From: Flavobacterium sp.
Lineage (GTDB): Bacteria; Bacteroidota; Bacteroidia; Flavobacteriales; Flavobacteriaceae
Direction of reading: 5' to 3'
Assembly: GCF_024642105.1 (NCBI RefSeq)
Contig: NZ_JAHEBT010000055.1
Location: 124,001-188,000, forward strand
Length of the DNA: 64,000 bases
Shown here: piece by piece, positions 35,549-45,536 of the stretch
Position numbering within the stretch: position 1 is the stretch's first letter
Layout: each line of letters begins with the position of its first letter
Translations under genes and position numbers: made by a program
The notes under the pieces: model-generated
Told to the model about the DNA's origin: nothing
The model's database searches: none
The model's input: only the letters and a program-made list of their open reading frames with translations

Positions 35549-35582
35549 GCAAACCCCAAAACCAATTTGGCTTTGGGGTTGC
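35549..35582. terminator. Terminator at the end of the arabinose operon
   Basis: GCAAACCCCAAAACCAA pairs imperfectly with TTTGGCTTTGGGGTTGC. On the minus strand it lies 118 bases past the galM stop. Next to it, 35585-35611 holds a short tandem CTAA tract of no obvious function. Confidence 0.7.
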
Positions 35583-35699
35583 AAACTAACTAAAAAACTA
35601 ACTAACTAACTCTATTATTTAAAACAGACCATTTACTTAAGTAGTGGAAATATAGCCTACAAGTCTACATTTAGGTAGTAGTATCTTTAAATTCTAAAT

Positions 35700-36866
35700 T
35701 TATTTTACAGAAAATTTAAAAGTTGTTTTGGTTTTATAATTTTCACCTGGGCTTACTACCGTTGATGGAAATGTTTTTTGATTTGGTGAATCTGGATAAT
35801 GTTGTGTTTCTAAACAAAATCCAGTTCGATGGGCATATACCCCTTTATCTCTCATTGGCAAAGTTCCATCAAGGAAGTTTCCAGTGTAAAATTGGATTCC
35901 AGGTTGGTCTGTAAATACTTCTAATAAACGTCCGCTTTTTGGCTCATAAGCTGATGCTGCAAGGCGTTGTCCTTTACCTTGATTATTTAATACCCAACAA
36001 TGATCGTATCCTAAGCCTCTTTTTATTTGTTCGTCTTTTGCTTCGATGTCTTTACCAACTAGTTTTGGATTTCTGAAATCAAATGGAGTGTTGGCTACAT
36101 CTGTCAATTCACCTGTTGGGATTAGCGTAGCGTCTACAGGAACTAACTTATCAGCATCAATGGTAATTTCGTGATCTAAAATAGTTTTAGTGAAATCAGC
36201 TGACAGATTGAAATACGAGTGTTGTGTTAAATTTACTATCGTTTTCTTGTCGGTTGTAGCCTCATAACTTACGTCTAAAGAATTGTCGTCATGAAGTGTG
36301 TAAGTAACCAATACAGTTAAATTCCCCGGGTATCCTTCTTCCATATCTTTACTCAGATATTTCAGTTTCAAGGATGCTGAGGTGTCCCCGCCTTTATTTT
36401 CTACAGCTGTCCAAACTACTCTGTGAAATCCCTCAGGTCCACCGTGTAATGCATTCGGTTCGTTATTAATGGCTAAAGAATATTCTTTGCCGTCAAGAGA
36501 GAACTTACCTTTAGCAATTCGATTGCCGTAACGGCCAATTAAGGCCCCAAAATAAGGATTAGGCTTTGTGTACTGTTCTAAAGAACTAAAACCTAATACT
36601 ACTTCTTCTGATTTTCCTTCTTTATTTGGAACTTTTAACGAAGTGATTATTCCACCATAAGTAATGATAGCTACTTCCATTCCTTTTTGATTTTTAAGGG
36701 TATAGCTGTCCACTTGTTGTCCGTTGGGCAGAGTCCCGTAGGCTGATTTTTCTATTGACACTTTATCTGTAGTTTGATTTGTACTTGTATTTTTTTTACA
36801 TTGAAAATTCAGGAGCGCTAGGCTCACCATTGAAATTCCAAACAAGCAACGTTTAATTACATTCAT
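35700..36866 (-). CDS. galM: Aldose 1-epimerase lipoprotein
   Basis: 388 residues. The lipobox LNFQC (near residue 23) marks export. The mutarotase domain has GRYGNRIAKGKFSLDG, NLTQHSYFNL (catalytic His) and CLETQHYPDSPNQ (catalytic Glu). It interconverts sugar anomers outside the inner membrane, here probably arabinose before uptake. It is last in the ara operon, 19 bases after araA. Confidence 0.93.
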   Translation of the reverse strand: MNVIKRCLFGISMVSLALLNFQCKKNTSTNQTTDKVSIEKSAYGTLPNGQQVDSYTLKNQKGMEVAIITYGGIITSLKVPNKEGKSEEVVLGFSSLEQYTKPNPYFGALIGRYGNRIAKGKFSLDGKEYSLAINNEPNALHGGPEGFHRVVWTAVENKGGDTSASLKLKYLSKDMEEGYPGNLTVLVTYTLHDDNSLDVSYEATTDKKTIVNLTQHSYFNLSADFTKTILDHEITIDADKLVPVDATLIPTGELTDVANTPFDFRNPKLVGKDIEAKDEQIKRGLGYDHCWVLNNQGKGQRLAASAYEPKSGRLLEVFTDQPGIQFYTGNFLDGTLPMRDKGVYAHRTGFCLETQHYPDSPNQKTFPSTVVSPGENYKTKTTFKFSVK

Positions 36867-36885
36867 AATTTATTGGTTTTATTAG

Positions 36886-38394
36886 TTATAGTCCATGTTG
36901 GAAGAGATGATAATACGCTTCATTGGCATTAATTTTATCTTTAAAATCTCTTACAGTTGTTCTCTCGTCAATTACTAAAAGTTCAATACCTGCAATATCA
37001 GCAAAGTCCTCCATAAATTCGGTAGTTACTGCCTGACTGTATACAGTATGGTGAGCTCCTCCGGCTAAAATCCATGTACTTGCTGCAATGTCTAAATTAG
37101 GTTTTGCATCCCATAAAACTCGAGCAACGGGTAATTTAGGCAAATCGGCCATAGGTTTTACAGCCTCCACTTCGTTTACAATTAATCTGAAACGGTTACC
37201 CATTTCAATTAATGAAGCATTAATTGCATTTCCAGCAGGCACGTTGAATACCAATCGAACAGGGTCAGCTTTTCCTCCAATTCCTAATGGGTGGATTTCA
37301 CATGAGGGTTTGCCATCAGCAATTGACGAACAAATTTCTAGCATATGTGACCCTAAAACGTAGGATTTTTGAGGTGTAAAATGATACGTGTAATCTTCCA
37401 TAAATGAAGTTCCTCCTTCGAGACCTACATTCATCACTTTCATTGCGCGAACCAAGGCTGCTGTTTTCCAATCGCCTTCGCCACCAAAACCATAGCCGTC
37501 GGCCATTAGTCGTTGAACAGCGATTCCAGGAAGTTGTTTTAACCCGCCAAGGTTTTCAAAGGTATCAGTGAATGCTTTATATCCACCTTCTTCTAAGAAT
37601 GCTCTTAGGCCTAATTCAATTTTAGCTGCTTCAACTAAAGACGCTCTTTGGCTACCGCCATTTTGAAGTGTTGGAGCTAAATTATATGAGCTCTCGTAGA
37701 TAGCAACTAACTTATTAATTTCGTTTTCAGAAATCGTTTCTATTTTTTTTGTTATATCCGAGGAGTCGAAACCGTTTACCGAAAAACCAAAACGGATTTG
37801 GGCTTCGACTTTATCTCCCTCGGTTACAGCAACTTCACGCATGTTGTCTCCAAAACGAGCTACTTTTAGGTTCTGGAATTCATCCCATCCTAAAGCTACT
37901 CTAGACCAAATGCCTAATTTTTTATGAACTCTTTCGTCTTCCCAGTGACCTACAACTACTTTACGTTTTTTACGCATTCTAGACATAATAAATCCGAATT
38001 CTCTGTCTCCATGTGCAGATTGATTTAGATTCATAAAATCCATATCAATAGAGTTCCATGGAATTTCAGCATTGAATTGGGTGTGTAAATGGCATAAAGG
38101 TTTTTTTAGAATATTCAATCCTCCAATCCACATTTTAGCAGGTGAAAAAGTATGCATCCAGGCTACAATTCCGATACAGTTTTTATTGGAATTAGCATCC
38201 AAACATATATTGGTGATTTGAGTAGGTGTTTTTACCACATCTTTGTATACAATTTTTACAGGGATATGTGATGAAACATCTAAGCCTTTCGCTATGATTT
38301 GAGAGTGTTCGGCTACTTTTCGCAGTGTTTCTTCTCCGTATAATTCTTGGCTTCCTACTACAAACCAAATTTCTTTTTGTGCTATATTTTCCAT
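36886..38394 (-). CDS. araA: L-arabinose isomerase
   Basis: 502 residues, the full family length. It converts L-arabinose to L-ribulose. Hallmarks are the N-terminal [13 protein letters not shown], the active-site [17 protein letters not shown] and EDYTYHF regions, and the C-terminal [11 protein letters not shown] metal-binding histidines. 20 bases separate it from araD. Confidence 0.97.
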   Translation of the reverse strand: MENIAQKEIWFVVGSQELYGEETLRKVAEHSQIIAKGLDVSSHIPVKIVYKDVVKTPTQITNICLDANSNKNCIGIVAWMHTFSPAKMWIGGLNILKKPLCHLHTQFNAEIPWNSIDMDFMNLNQSAHGDREFGFIMSRMRKKRKVVVGHWEDERVHKKLGIWSRVALGWDEFQNLKVARFGDNMREVAVTEGDKVEAQIRFGFSVNGFDSSDITKKIETISENEINKLVAIYESSYNLAPTLQNGGSQRASLVEAAKIELGLRAFLEEGGYKAFTDTFENLGGLKQLPGIAVQRLMADGYGFGGEGDWKTAALVRAMKVMNVGLEGGTSFMEDYTYHFTPQKSYVLGSHMLEICSSIADGKPSCEIHPLGIGGKADPVRLVFNVPAGNAINASLIEMGNRFRLIVNEVEAVKPMADLPKLPVARVLWDAKPNLDIAASTWILAGGAHHTVYSQAVTTEFMEDFADIAGIELLVIDERTTVRDFKDKINANEAYYHLFQHGL

Positions 38395-38414
38395 TTGTAC
38401 TTTATTATAATATG

Positions 38415-39116
38415 TTATTGTCCGTAATAGGAATCTTTTCCGTGTTTACGTTCGTAATGTTTTTTGATTAATGAATCTTTCAATTTAGGGGCGTTGGGGT
38501 TTATCTGTAAAGTTAGATGCGCCATTTCAGCAATGACTTCCAAAACTTTACTGTTATACACTGCTTTTGCCGCAGTTTTTCCCCAAGCAAAAGGACCATG
38601 GTTTCCAACGAGAACCATTTCGACCTCTTCATAAGATAGGTTTTTATCCTTAAAACAATCCAAAATTTGAATTCCAGTATTGTGCTCATAATTGCCTTCA
38701 ATTAGAGTATCGGCCATAGGAGCGGCACATGGAATATCTTTGGTAAGATGATCCGCATGAGTAGTTCCAAAAATTGGAATGTCTTTTTGAGCTTGTGCCC
38801 AAGCGACAGAATAGGTAGCATGTGTATGTGCTATACCTCCTATGTTCGACCAGTTTTTGTATAAATAAGCATGTGTTTTAGTATCCGAAGAGGGACGCAT
38901 AGTTCCTTCAATTATATTGTTATCAAAATCAACAATAACGATATCTTCAGGTTTTAAATTTTCGTAGGCTACCCCACTAGGTTTTATAGCAAATACGCTA
39001 TTTTCTCTATCTACAGCACTAACATTGCCAAAGGTATATACTACAAGATTTAACTCGTTGAGTTGCATATTGGCTTCGTAGCATTCCTGTTTTAATTTCG
39101 TAAATTTTGAATTCAT
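38415..39116 (-). CDS. araD: L-ribulose-5-phosphate 4-epimerase
   Basis: 233 residues, a class II aldolase fold. Zinc ligands are in [13 protein letters not shown] and HADHL, with the third His in [12 protein letters not shown]. It links arabinose to the pentose phosphate pathway as D-xylulose-5-phosphate. It follows araB by 2 bases. Confidence 0.96.
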   Translation of the reverse strand: MNSKFTKLKQECYEANMQLNELNLVVYTFGNVSAVDRENSVFAIKPSGVAYENLKPEDIVIVDFDNNIIEGTMRPSSDTKTHAYLYKNWSNIGGIAHTHATYSVAWAQAQKDIPIFGTTHADHLTKDIPCAAPMADTLIEGNYEHNTGIQILDCFKDKNLSYEEVEMVLVGNHGPFAWGKTAAKAVYNSKVLEVIAEMAHLTLQINPNAPKLKDSLIKKHYERKHGKDSYYGQ

Positions 39117-39118
39117 TT

Positions 39119-40789
39119 TTATTTTTTAATAGTTGGGTCGGCAAATGCACTTAATTGTTCATAGGCTACAAATAATTTATTATAAGCAGCTACTTGATCT
39201 AATTGAGGGAAATATTCGCTTTCAAAATCACTTCCCATTTTTTTGCTAGCTTCAATTACGTTAGGATAAATTCCAGCGGCAACTGCAGCATAAATGGCAG
39301 CTCCTAAAGCTGGGGCTTGGTCTGATTCAGCTACTTTTATGGGTTTGTTCAATACATTGGCTAACGTTTGCATAATAAAAGGAGATTTTCGTGCTACACC
39401 ACCGATTCCAATCACACTATTTATTTTAATACCTTCTTCTTCGAATCGATCTACAATTTTTTTAGAACCAAAACAGATTGCATTTACTAATGATTTGAAT
39501 AGGTGAGGAGCCTTTGTACCTAATGACAAGTTAGCAATAGCACTTTTAACTTCTTGATTAGCATCGGGTGTTCTTCTACCGTTAATCCAATCTAATGCGA
39601 TAGGAATACTTTCGGATAAAGGAATTTTTTGAGCTTCTTCAGTTAGTTGTACGATCAAATTATCTTCAATTTCGTCTTTTAAAGCCTGTTTTTGTTCTTC
39701 AGATACTACTTTTGAATTTTTTAATAAAGTAGCTATTGGCCATAATAAAAGTTCTTTGTACCAAGCTAATACATCTCCAAAAGCAGATTGCCCAGCTTCT
39801 AATCCAATATATCCTGGCAAAACAGATCCGTCTACTTGTCCACAAATACCACGAACAGTTTTGTTTCCAATCTCTGTCTCGGAGCCTACAATGATATCAC
39901 AAGTAGAAGTTCCCATTACTCGTACTAGGGTATGTTCATCTATTTTTGCTCCTACAGCCCCAGAATGTGCATCAAATGTGCCTACAGCGATAACAGTATT
40001 AGTAGTTAGCCCTAAACGCTCAGCCCATTCAGCGCTTAAGTTTCCTGCGACTACATCAGAGGTATAAGTTTCTTGATAAAGTCTTGGTCGCAATTGAGCC
40101 AAATAAGGGTCTAATTTTTCCAAGAAAGATTCTGGTGGAAGACCATTCCAGTCTTTGTGCCACATTGCTTTGTGGCCTGCTGCACAACGGCTTCTTTTGA
40201 ATGATTTTAAATCTTTAGTATCGATTAACAAATAGGTCATTAAATCGCAATGTTCTAGCCAAGTGTAGGCTGCTTTTTTTACTGCTGCATCCGTTCTAGC
40301 GATATGTAATATTTTTGCCCAAAACCATTCAGAAGAATAAATTCCTCCTACATATTTAGTGACATTATCACCACCCCAATTAGTAGCCAATTCGTTAATT
40401 TCATTGGCTTCATTGATAGCAGTGTGATCTTTCCAAAGTACCATCATAGCATTTGGATTGTTTTCAAATTCTTTTGTTAATGCTAGAGGAGTACCATCTT
40501 CAGTTACTGGTACCGGTGATGAACCAGTGGTATCTATACAAATACTTTTAATTTGCGAAGGGAGTACACTACTATTTTCTACTACATATTTTATAGTAGT
40601 CTCTAATCCTTCTATATGATCTAAAGGATGTTGGCGGAATTGGTTTATCGAAGCATTGCAATATTCATTGTTTTTCCATCGTTTGTAGTAGCAAACATTA
40701 GATGCTATTTCGTTTCCATTATCTGTATCAATTAGAACTGCACGGACAGAATCTGTACCATAATCTAATCCTATAACATAATTCTTCAT
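39119..40789 (-). CDS. araB: Ribulokinase
   Basis: 556 residues, a FGGY-family kinase. N-terminal VIGLDYGTDSVRAVLID is the phosphate loop, VMGTSTCDIIVG and the C-terminal GIGGVARKSPFIMQ are conserved. It phosphorylates L-ribulose. A 133-base gap upstream, with an inverted repeat at 40836-40854, may hold an internal promoter for araBDA-galM. Confidence 0.96.
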   Translation of the reverse strand: MKNYVIGLDYGTDSVRAVLIDTDNGNEIASNVCYYKRWKNNEYCNASINQFRQHPLDHIEGLETTIKYVVENSSVLPSQIKSICIDTTGSSPVPVTEDGTPLALTKEFENNPNAMMVLWKDHTAINEANEINELATNWGGDNVTKYVGGIYSSEWFWAKILHIARTDAAVKKAAYTWLEHCDLMTYLLIDTKDLKSFKRSRCAAGHKAMWHKDWNGLPPESFLEKLDPYLAQLRPRLYQETYTSDVVAGNLSAEWAERLGLTTNTVIAVGTFDAHSGAVGAKIDEHTLVRVMGTSTCDIIVGSETEIGNKTVRGICGQVDGSVLPGYIGLEAGQSAFGDVLAWYKELLLWPIATLLKNSKVVSEEQKQALKDEIEDNLIVQLTEEAQKIPLSESIPIALDWINGRRTPDANQEVKSAIANLSLGTKAPHLFKSLVNAICFGSKKIVDRFEEEGIKINSVIGIGGVARKSPFIMQTLANVLNKPIKVAESDQAPALGAAIYAAVAAGIYPNVIEASKKMGSDFESEYFPQLDQVAAYNKLFVAYEQLSAFADPTIKK

Positions 40790-40835
40790 TCTTAAATTTC
40801 TTTTTTAGAATAACAAATATACTTTATTTTTTTAT

Positions 40836-40854
40836 AAGTGTTATAAAAACACTT
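40836..40854. promoter_or_regulatory. Inverted repeat before araB, candidate AraR site
   Basis: AAGTGTT and AACACTT form perfect 7-bp arms around ATAAA, 47 bases before the araB ATG. GTGTT-type half sites also occur at 44522 and 45421 near the regulator and transporter, but the full sites do not align well. Confidence 0.35.
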
Positions 40855-40922
40855 TTAATTTAATGAATAGAATATCTAAACTTTAATGATAAATTTATTC
40901 TAGCTTGATATTAAATAAATTG

Positions 40923-42896
40923 TTATTTCATTTTTATTTTAATAATATTCACTGAATAAGCTGAAAGCGAACTAGTTACTCGATTCTCTTTTGTTTTAAT
41001 AACCTCTTCTGTAGGGCTAATTTTTTTAGGATTTTCGAAAGAATTTACCTCTTGTAAATTAGTACTTGTAAGGGTAGTTTTAATCCCTTTAGTGTCTATT
41101 TTAATTCCTTTTAACTCTAAATTTACGTCTTGTATGATAGATGAAGTATTTATTAGCTTAATAATTACCTCTTTTGTATTCATATCTTTTACCGCTGAAG
41201 CATACAAATTATTTTGACCTATTAGATTTTTTCCGTTGCTTGTAATGGCGATTAAATCAGTCCCTTTATTGGTTGCAAATAATTTTTGCACATAATAATT
41301 TGCGGACCCGTAGGCTTCTAAATTGTTGAACCAAAGTAGATCAGGTGTCCATTGCCAAGCCTCTTCATGTGCCATTAAAGGTGCATAAGAGGTTAGATTA
41401 ACTACTTCTGCATTGCGCTCTAAACCAGTCATGAAGGCCGCTTCAGATAAGGCGCATTCCCAATTATTTTTGTTGTCTGGACTCGCAATGGCTACGCTTT
41501 GAGCTGCATATTCTCCAGCAAATATTCTAGGCCCTTTTCGGTCATAGTTGTCGTATCGAGTAGCGTTATCTCTGAACCATTTTGGGTTTTTATAATAATG
41601 TTCGTCTACAATTTCGGCATTTAATTTTTTAAGTTCTTTCATTCCATATTCAAAATAATCTCCCTCTGGAAAAGGCCCTGCACCAGAAACAATTTTAATT
41701 GTAGGATATTTTGATTTGATTGCTTTTTCAAAAATTGTATATCTTTCGATATATTCTGGCCCCCATTGTTCGTTTCCAACCCCAATCATTTTTAAGTTAA
41801 AAGGTTCTGGATGTCCCATTTCTGACCTAATTTTTCCCCAAGGTGTATTCACATCTCCATTGGCAAATTCTATTAAATCTAAAGCATCTTGTACATAAGG
41901 GTTCAATTCGTTCATTGGAACTAATTCACCAGTGTTAAATTGGCAAGCCATTCCGCAACTTAAAATAGGTAATGGCGAAGCACCAATATCTTCGGCAAGT
42001 TGGAAATATTCGAAGAATCCTATTCCAAAACTCTGAAAATAATCTGGAGCAGGTTTATGTCTGAATTCAGTATTCCAACGGTTGATTAAAGTTTCTCTTT
42101 CTTCAATTTCTCCAATTGTTTTTTTCCATTGGTAACGCTGTGCCAAAGTTCTTCCTTCTACGATACAACCGCCAGGGAATCTCAAAAATCCGGGTTTCAT
42201 ATCATATAACAGTTGAACAATATCTTTACGCATTCCGTTTTTCCTATTCTTCCAAGTGTCTTCTGGAAATAGCGAAATCATATCTAAATCAATGGTACCT
42301 GTTCCTTCAAAACTAATTTTTAGTTTTGCTTTTGCCTCAGTTTGCGTAGCAATCAATTGAGTGTTATAATTTTTCCAATCATTTGATGTTGGCACAATAC
42401 TAGTTTCACCGATTACTTTTTGATTTTTATCAATCAATTGAATGATGATTTTCTTGATAGTTCCATTAGAATTAGCCGCTTTGAGTGAAAGATTGTATTT
42501 AGCGTCTTTCTTAACTCCCATTCCTCTATATCCTTCATTAATAATTGAATAGCCTTTATCATTATTAATTACTATCCTGCAAAAACTTGGATTATTTTTG
42601 TTTTCCAATACTTTGATAGTTGTTGCAATACCAGACTCTTTGTTGTAGGAATGCCTGTTGCTGTTAGGCTGTGTCCATCCCATGAGTGGTGTTTCAAACT
42701 CAAAAGAACGATTTTTTACCATTTCGGCATACAACCCTCCATCGGCAGCAAAATTGATATCCTCAAAGAATATCCCATACATTGTTGGTTGAATTTTAGT
42801 TATAGATTTGGATGCGTTAACTACCAAGTTTGTTTGTTGCGCTTGACTACAAGAGACAATAAAAAAGAGATAATAAAAAACAATTTTAGATTTCAT
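40923..42896 (-). CDS. GH51 alpha-L-arabinofuranosidase lipoprotein, long form
   Basis: 657 residues. The lipobox IVSC (Cys16) suggests surface or periplasmic anchoring. An N-terminal part with a carbohydrate-binding-like jelly roll (about 65-200) precedes the GH51 barrel: RFPGGCIVEG, acid/base Glu in GVGNEQWGPEY (about 376), nucleophile in VDEHYY. A C-terminal beta domain follows. It should remove arabinofuranosyl side chains from arabinan or arabinoxylan. Confidence 0.93.
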   Translation of the reverse strand: MKSKIVFYYLFFIVSCSQAQQTNLVVNASKSITKIQPTMYGIFFEDINFAADGGLYAEMVKNRSFEFETPLMGWTQPNSNRHSYNKESGIATTIKVLENKNNPSFCRIVINNDKGYSIINEGYRGMGVKKDAKYNLSLKAANSNGTIKKIIIQLIDKNQKVIGETSIVPTSNDWKNYNTQLIATQTEAKAKLKISFEGTGTIDLDMISLFPEDTWKNRKNGMRKDIVQLLYDMKPGFLRFPGGCIVEGRTLAQRYQWKKTIGEIEERETLINRWNTEFRHKPAPDYFQSFGIGFFEYFQLAEDIGASPLPILSCGMACQFNTGELVPMNELNPYVQDALDLIEFANGDVNTPWGKIRSEMGHPEPFNLKMIGVGNEQWGPEYIERYTIFEKAIKSKYPTIKIVSGAGPFPEGDYFEYGMKELKKLNAEIVDEHYYKNPKWFRDNATRYDNYDRKGPRIFAGEYAAQSVAIASPDNKNNWECALSEAAFMTGLERNAEVVNLTSYAPLMAHEEAWQWTPDLLWFNNLEAYGSANYYVQKLFATNKGTDLIAITSNGKNLIGQNNLYASAVKDMNTKEVIIKLINTSSIIQDVNLELKGIKIDTKGIKTTLTSTNLQEVNSFENPKKISPTEEVIKTKENRVTSSLSAYSVNIIKIKMK

Positions 42897-42944
42897 AGGA
42901 GTGAATCAGGTATTAATAGGTTGTCTACTATAATTAGAAGAATT

Positions 42945-44492
42945 TTATTTTCCTTCTAAAACAATTACAGAAAAAGCTGGAATTTTCACTAACAGTGTAT
43001 TATTTTTAACTTCTAATTCTTTAAATATTTTAGGAGAAATTTTGTTTGGGTTATTAAAAGTATTGTGATCTTGTAATTTAGATGACGATAAAATAGTACC
43101 CGTCATTTTTTGCACACCAAGTTCTTTTAAATCAATTTCAATAGTATTTTCTTTAATTGCATCGATATTAACTACTGATATATGAATCAACCCGTTTTTA
43201 TCTTTTGAAGCAGAAGCAGATAGAGCGGGTAGGGATTTTTCTCCAAAAGTGTATAACGGAGAATTGAATTCTATTGGTATTAATTGAGCATCTTGATGTA
43301 CATTGTACATTTTCATTACATGATAGGTTGGTGTGAGCAGCATTTTATCCTCTTCAGTTAAAATTACAGCTTGAAGGACATTGATGGTTTGGGCTAAGTT
43401 GGCCATTTTTACTCTTTTAGAGTGGTTGTTAAAAATGTTTAATGTAGCTCCCGCAATCATGGCATCTCGCATTGTATTTTGTTGGTATAAAAAACCGGGA
43501 TTTGTACCGGGTTCTACATCATACCATCCTCCCCATTCGTCTACAATAAGCGCTATTTTGTTATTTGGATCGTATTTATCCATTATCTCAGAATGCTTTG
43601 TAACTAATTCTTCCATTTTGAGTGCGGTTTGCATCGTTGCAAAGTATTGCGTTTCGTCAAATTGAGTTGAAGAACCTTTTTTCTCCCATTTCACAAAAGA
43701 ATAAGAGTGAAGAGCTACTCCTTCAATTAAATTTTTGGGAATATCTCGCATTAATACTTCTGTCCAATGGTAATCAGAAACATTAGCTCCTGAAGCAATT
43801 CGAAATAATTTATTGGAGTTAGTCCAATCTGTCATGAATGTGGCGTATTGCTTGTATATATTGGCATAGTATTCTGGAGTCATATTTCCACCACAACCCC
43901 ACATTTCATTACCTACTCCCCAAAATGAGACTCCCCAAGGGTTTTCTCTATTGTTTTTCTTTCTTAAATCAGCCATTGGGCTTTTTCCTTGATGATTTAC
44001 ATATTGTACCCAGTCTGTAAATTCTTGAACTGTGCCACTTCCAACATTGGCGGCTAAATAGGGTTCAGTTCCAAGTGTTTCACATAAATCTAAAAAATCA
44101 TGTGTGCCAAAACTATTATTTTCGGTAATTCCTCCCCACCAACGATTTATCATAGTTGGTCTATTTTCTTTTGTACCGATTCCATCTTTCCAATGGTAAG
44201 TGTCAGCAAAACAACCACCAGGCCATCTTAAGTTTGGTATTTTTAATTCTTTTAAAGCACTAATAATATCATTTCGTACACCGTTTGTATTTGGAATTTT
44301 ACTGTTTTCTCCAACATAGAATCCTCCATAAATACATCTTCCTAGATGTTCAGCAAAGTGTCCGTAGATGTGTTTACTAATTATTGTTGTTTTTTCAGTC
44401 TTTTTAATAGAAAGCTTTGTTGTTGTTTGAGAAAATATAAAAGAACTAAAAAAAAACAAAAAGGATAGTAGGAATGTAGTAGTTGTTTTCAT
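42945..44492 (-). CDS. GH51 alpha-N-arabinofuranosidase
   Basis: 515 residues. The signal peptide ends near IFSQ. The barrel has [18 protein letters not shown], acid/base Glu196 in [11 protein letters not shown] and nucleophile Glu319 in LIVDEWGGW. It is close to classical single-domain GH51 enzymes acting on short arabino-oligosaccharides. First gene of the arabinose operon, 48 bases before the second GH51. Confidence 0.94.
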   Translation of the reverse strand: MKTTTTFLLSFLFFFSSFIFSQTTTKLSIKKTEKTTIISKHIYGHFAEHLGRCIYGGFYVGENSKIPNTNGVRNDIISALKELKIPNLRWPGGCFADTYHWKDGIGTKENRPTMINRWWGGITENNSFGTHDFLDLCETLGTEPYLAANVGSGTVQEFTDWVQYVNHQGKSPMADLRKKNNRENPWGVSFWGVGNEMWGCGGNMTPEYYANIYKQYATFMTDWTNSNKLFRIASGANVSDYHWTEVLMRDIPKNLIEGVALHSYSFVKWEKKGSSTQFDETQYFATMQTALKMEELVTKHSEIMDKYDPNNKIALIVDEWGGWYDVEPGTNPGFLYQQNTMRDAMIAGATLNIFNNHSKRVKMANLAQTINVLQAVILTEEDKMLLTPTYHVMKMYNVHQDAQLIPIEFNSPLYTFGEKSLPALSASASKDKNGLIHISVVNIDAIKENTIEIDLKELGVQKMTGTILSSSKLQDHNTFNNPNKISPKIFKELEVKNNTLLVKIPAFSVIVLEGK

Positions 44493-44529
44493 AATTTATT
44501 TAGAATTAGACTAATAAATAAGTGTTTTT

Positions 44530-44549
44530 AATACATTTGTAAATGTATT
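44530..44549. promoter_or_regulatory. Perfect palindrome between the GH51 operon and the regulator
   Basis: AATACATTT and AAATGTATT are perfect 9-bp arms around GT, 37 bases before the GH51 ATG in the divergent gap (44493-44669). A regulator dimer site is plausible, with the neighbouring Nudix-type AraR as first candidate. Confidence 0.45.
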
Positions 44550-44669
44550 TCAAAAAAAATATAAAAAACAAATTAATTTAAAAAAGTTTGGAACAGGAAC
44601 TAACATTAATTTAAGTACTCTTTTTTTAATAAAGTTTCTATATTTACCAACAAATATATTTAGTGCAAA

Positions 44670-45359
44670 ATGTTAAATAGTTATAGTTCTGTAGATAAAG
44701 TTTTATTAGCTGTCGATTGTATAATTTTCGGATTTGATGCTGACGGATTGAAAATACTTTTAATTAAAAGAGATTTTGAACCAGAGAGAGGAAAGTGGTC
44801 TTTAATTGGAGGATTCTTGAAAAAAGAAGAGTCTTTAGATGATGCGGCAATTAGAATATTAAGTAGTTGTACAGGACTTCATGATATTTATATGGAGCAG
44901 TTGCATTCTTATAGTGATATTGATCGTGATCCAGTAGAAAGAACCATTTCTGTTGCGTATTATGCGTTGATTAATATTGAGAATCATAATGAAGAATTAA
45001 TTCAAAATTACCATGCGCAATGGTTTAGTGTTAATGATGTTCCTAAATTGATTTTTGACCACGATAGTATGTTAACTCATGCTATCAGAAGATTGCGATA
45101 CCGAACTTCAATAAAACCTGTTGGTTTTGAACTATTACCAGAAAAATTTACGATGCGTCAATTATTAGAATTGTACGAAGCGATATTAGACAAAGAATTA
45201 GATAAAAGAAATTTTATTAGTAAAATTAATTCATTGGATATTTTAATCAAATTAGAAGAAAAAGATATGATGTCTTCTAGAAAAGGATCGTATCTCTATA
45301 CATTTGATAAAGAAAAATACGATGCTAAATTATTAAATGATTTTGTCTTAAATTTTTAA
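44670..45359 (+). CDS. araR: Nudix-type AraR-like transcriptional regulator
   Basis: 229 residues. The N-terminal Nudix domain (about 1-140) is fused to a C-terminal winged helix (about 145-229, with FTMRQLLELYEAILD and DKRNFISKI), the NrtR-type layout. In the Nudix box the catalytic REUxEE positions read RILSSC, so hydrolase activity is lost and the domain likely only senses a ligand. In Bacteroides a homologous Nudix-type AraR controls arabinose genes. Location between the GH51 operon and the symporter fits. Confidence 0.88.
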   Translation: MLNSYSSVDKVLLAVDCIIFGFDADGLKILLIKRDFEPERGKWSLIGGFLKKEESLDDAAIRILSSCTGLHDIYMEQLHSYSDIDRDPVERTISVAYYALINIENHNEELIQNYHAQWFSVNDVPKLIFDHDSMLTHAIRRLRYRTSIKPVGFELLPEKFTMRQLLELYEAILDKELDKRNFISKINSLDILIKLEEKDMMSSRKGSYLYTFDKEKYDAKLLNDFVLNF

Positions 45360-45442
45360 TAAACAAGAAAGTCTTTTTAATCCTTTTAAATCTAAAAAAA
45401 ACAACAAAAAAATAATAAATGTGTTTTTTACGTTTATTAATG

Positions 45443-45468
45443 ATGTAAATAAAAAAAATATTTTACAT
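45443..45468. promoter_or_regulatory. Inverted repeat upstream of the symporter
   Basis: ATGTAAAT (45443-45450) and ATTTTACAT (45460-45468) form near-perfect arms. A TACATTTG box (45464-45471) overlaps the right arm. It lies 69 bases before the symporter ATG. Confidence 0.4.
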
Positions 45469-45536
45469 TTGGTATTTATAATTTATTTTGAATCTAAAAT
45501 TTTACCACAAAGCATTAACTAAATAAACCACAAACA

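Noticed and set aside
35585..35611. Tandem CTAA tract, considered as a short repeat array
   Set aside because: Too short and irregular for CRISPR or a meaningful satellite; noted only beside the terminator.
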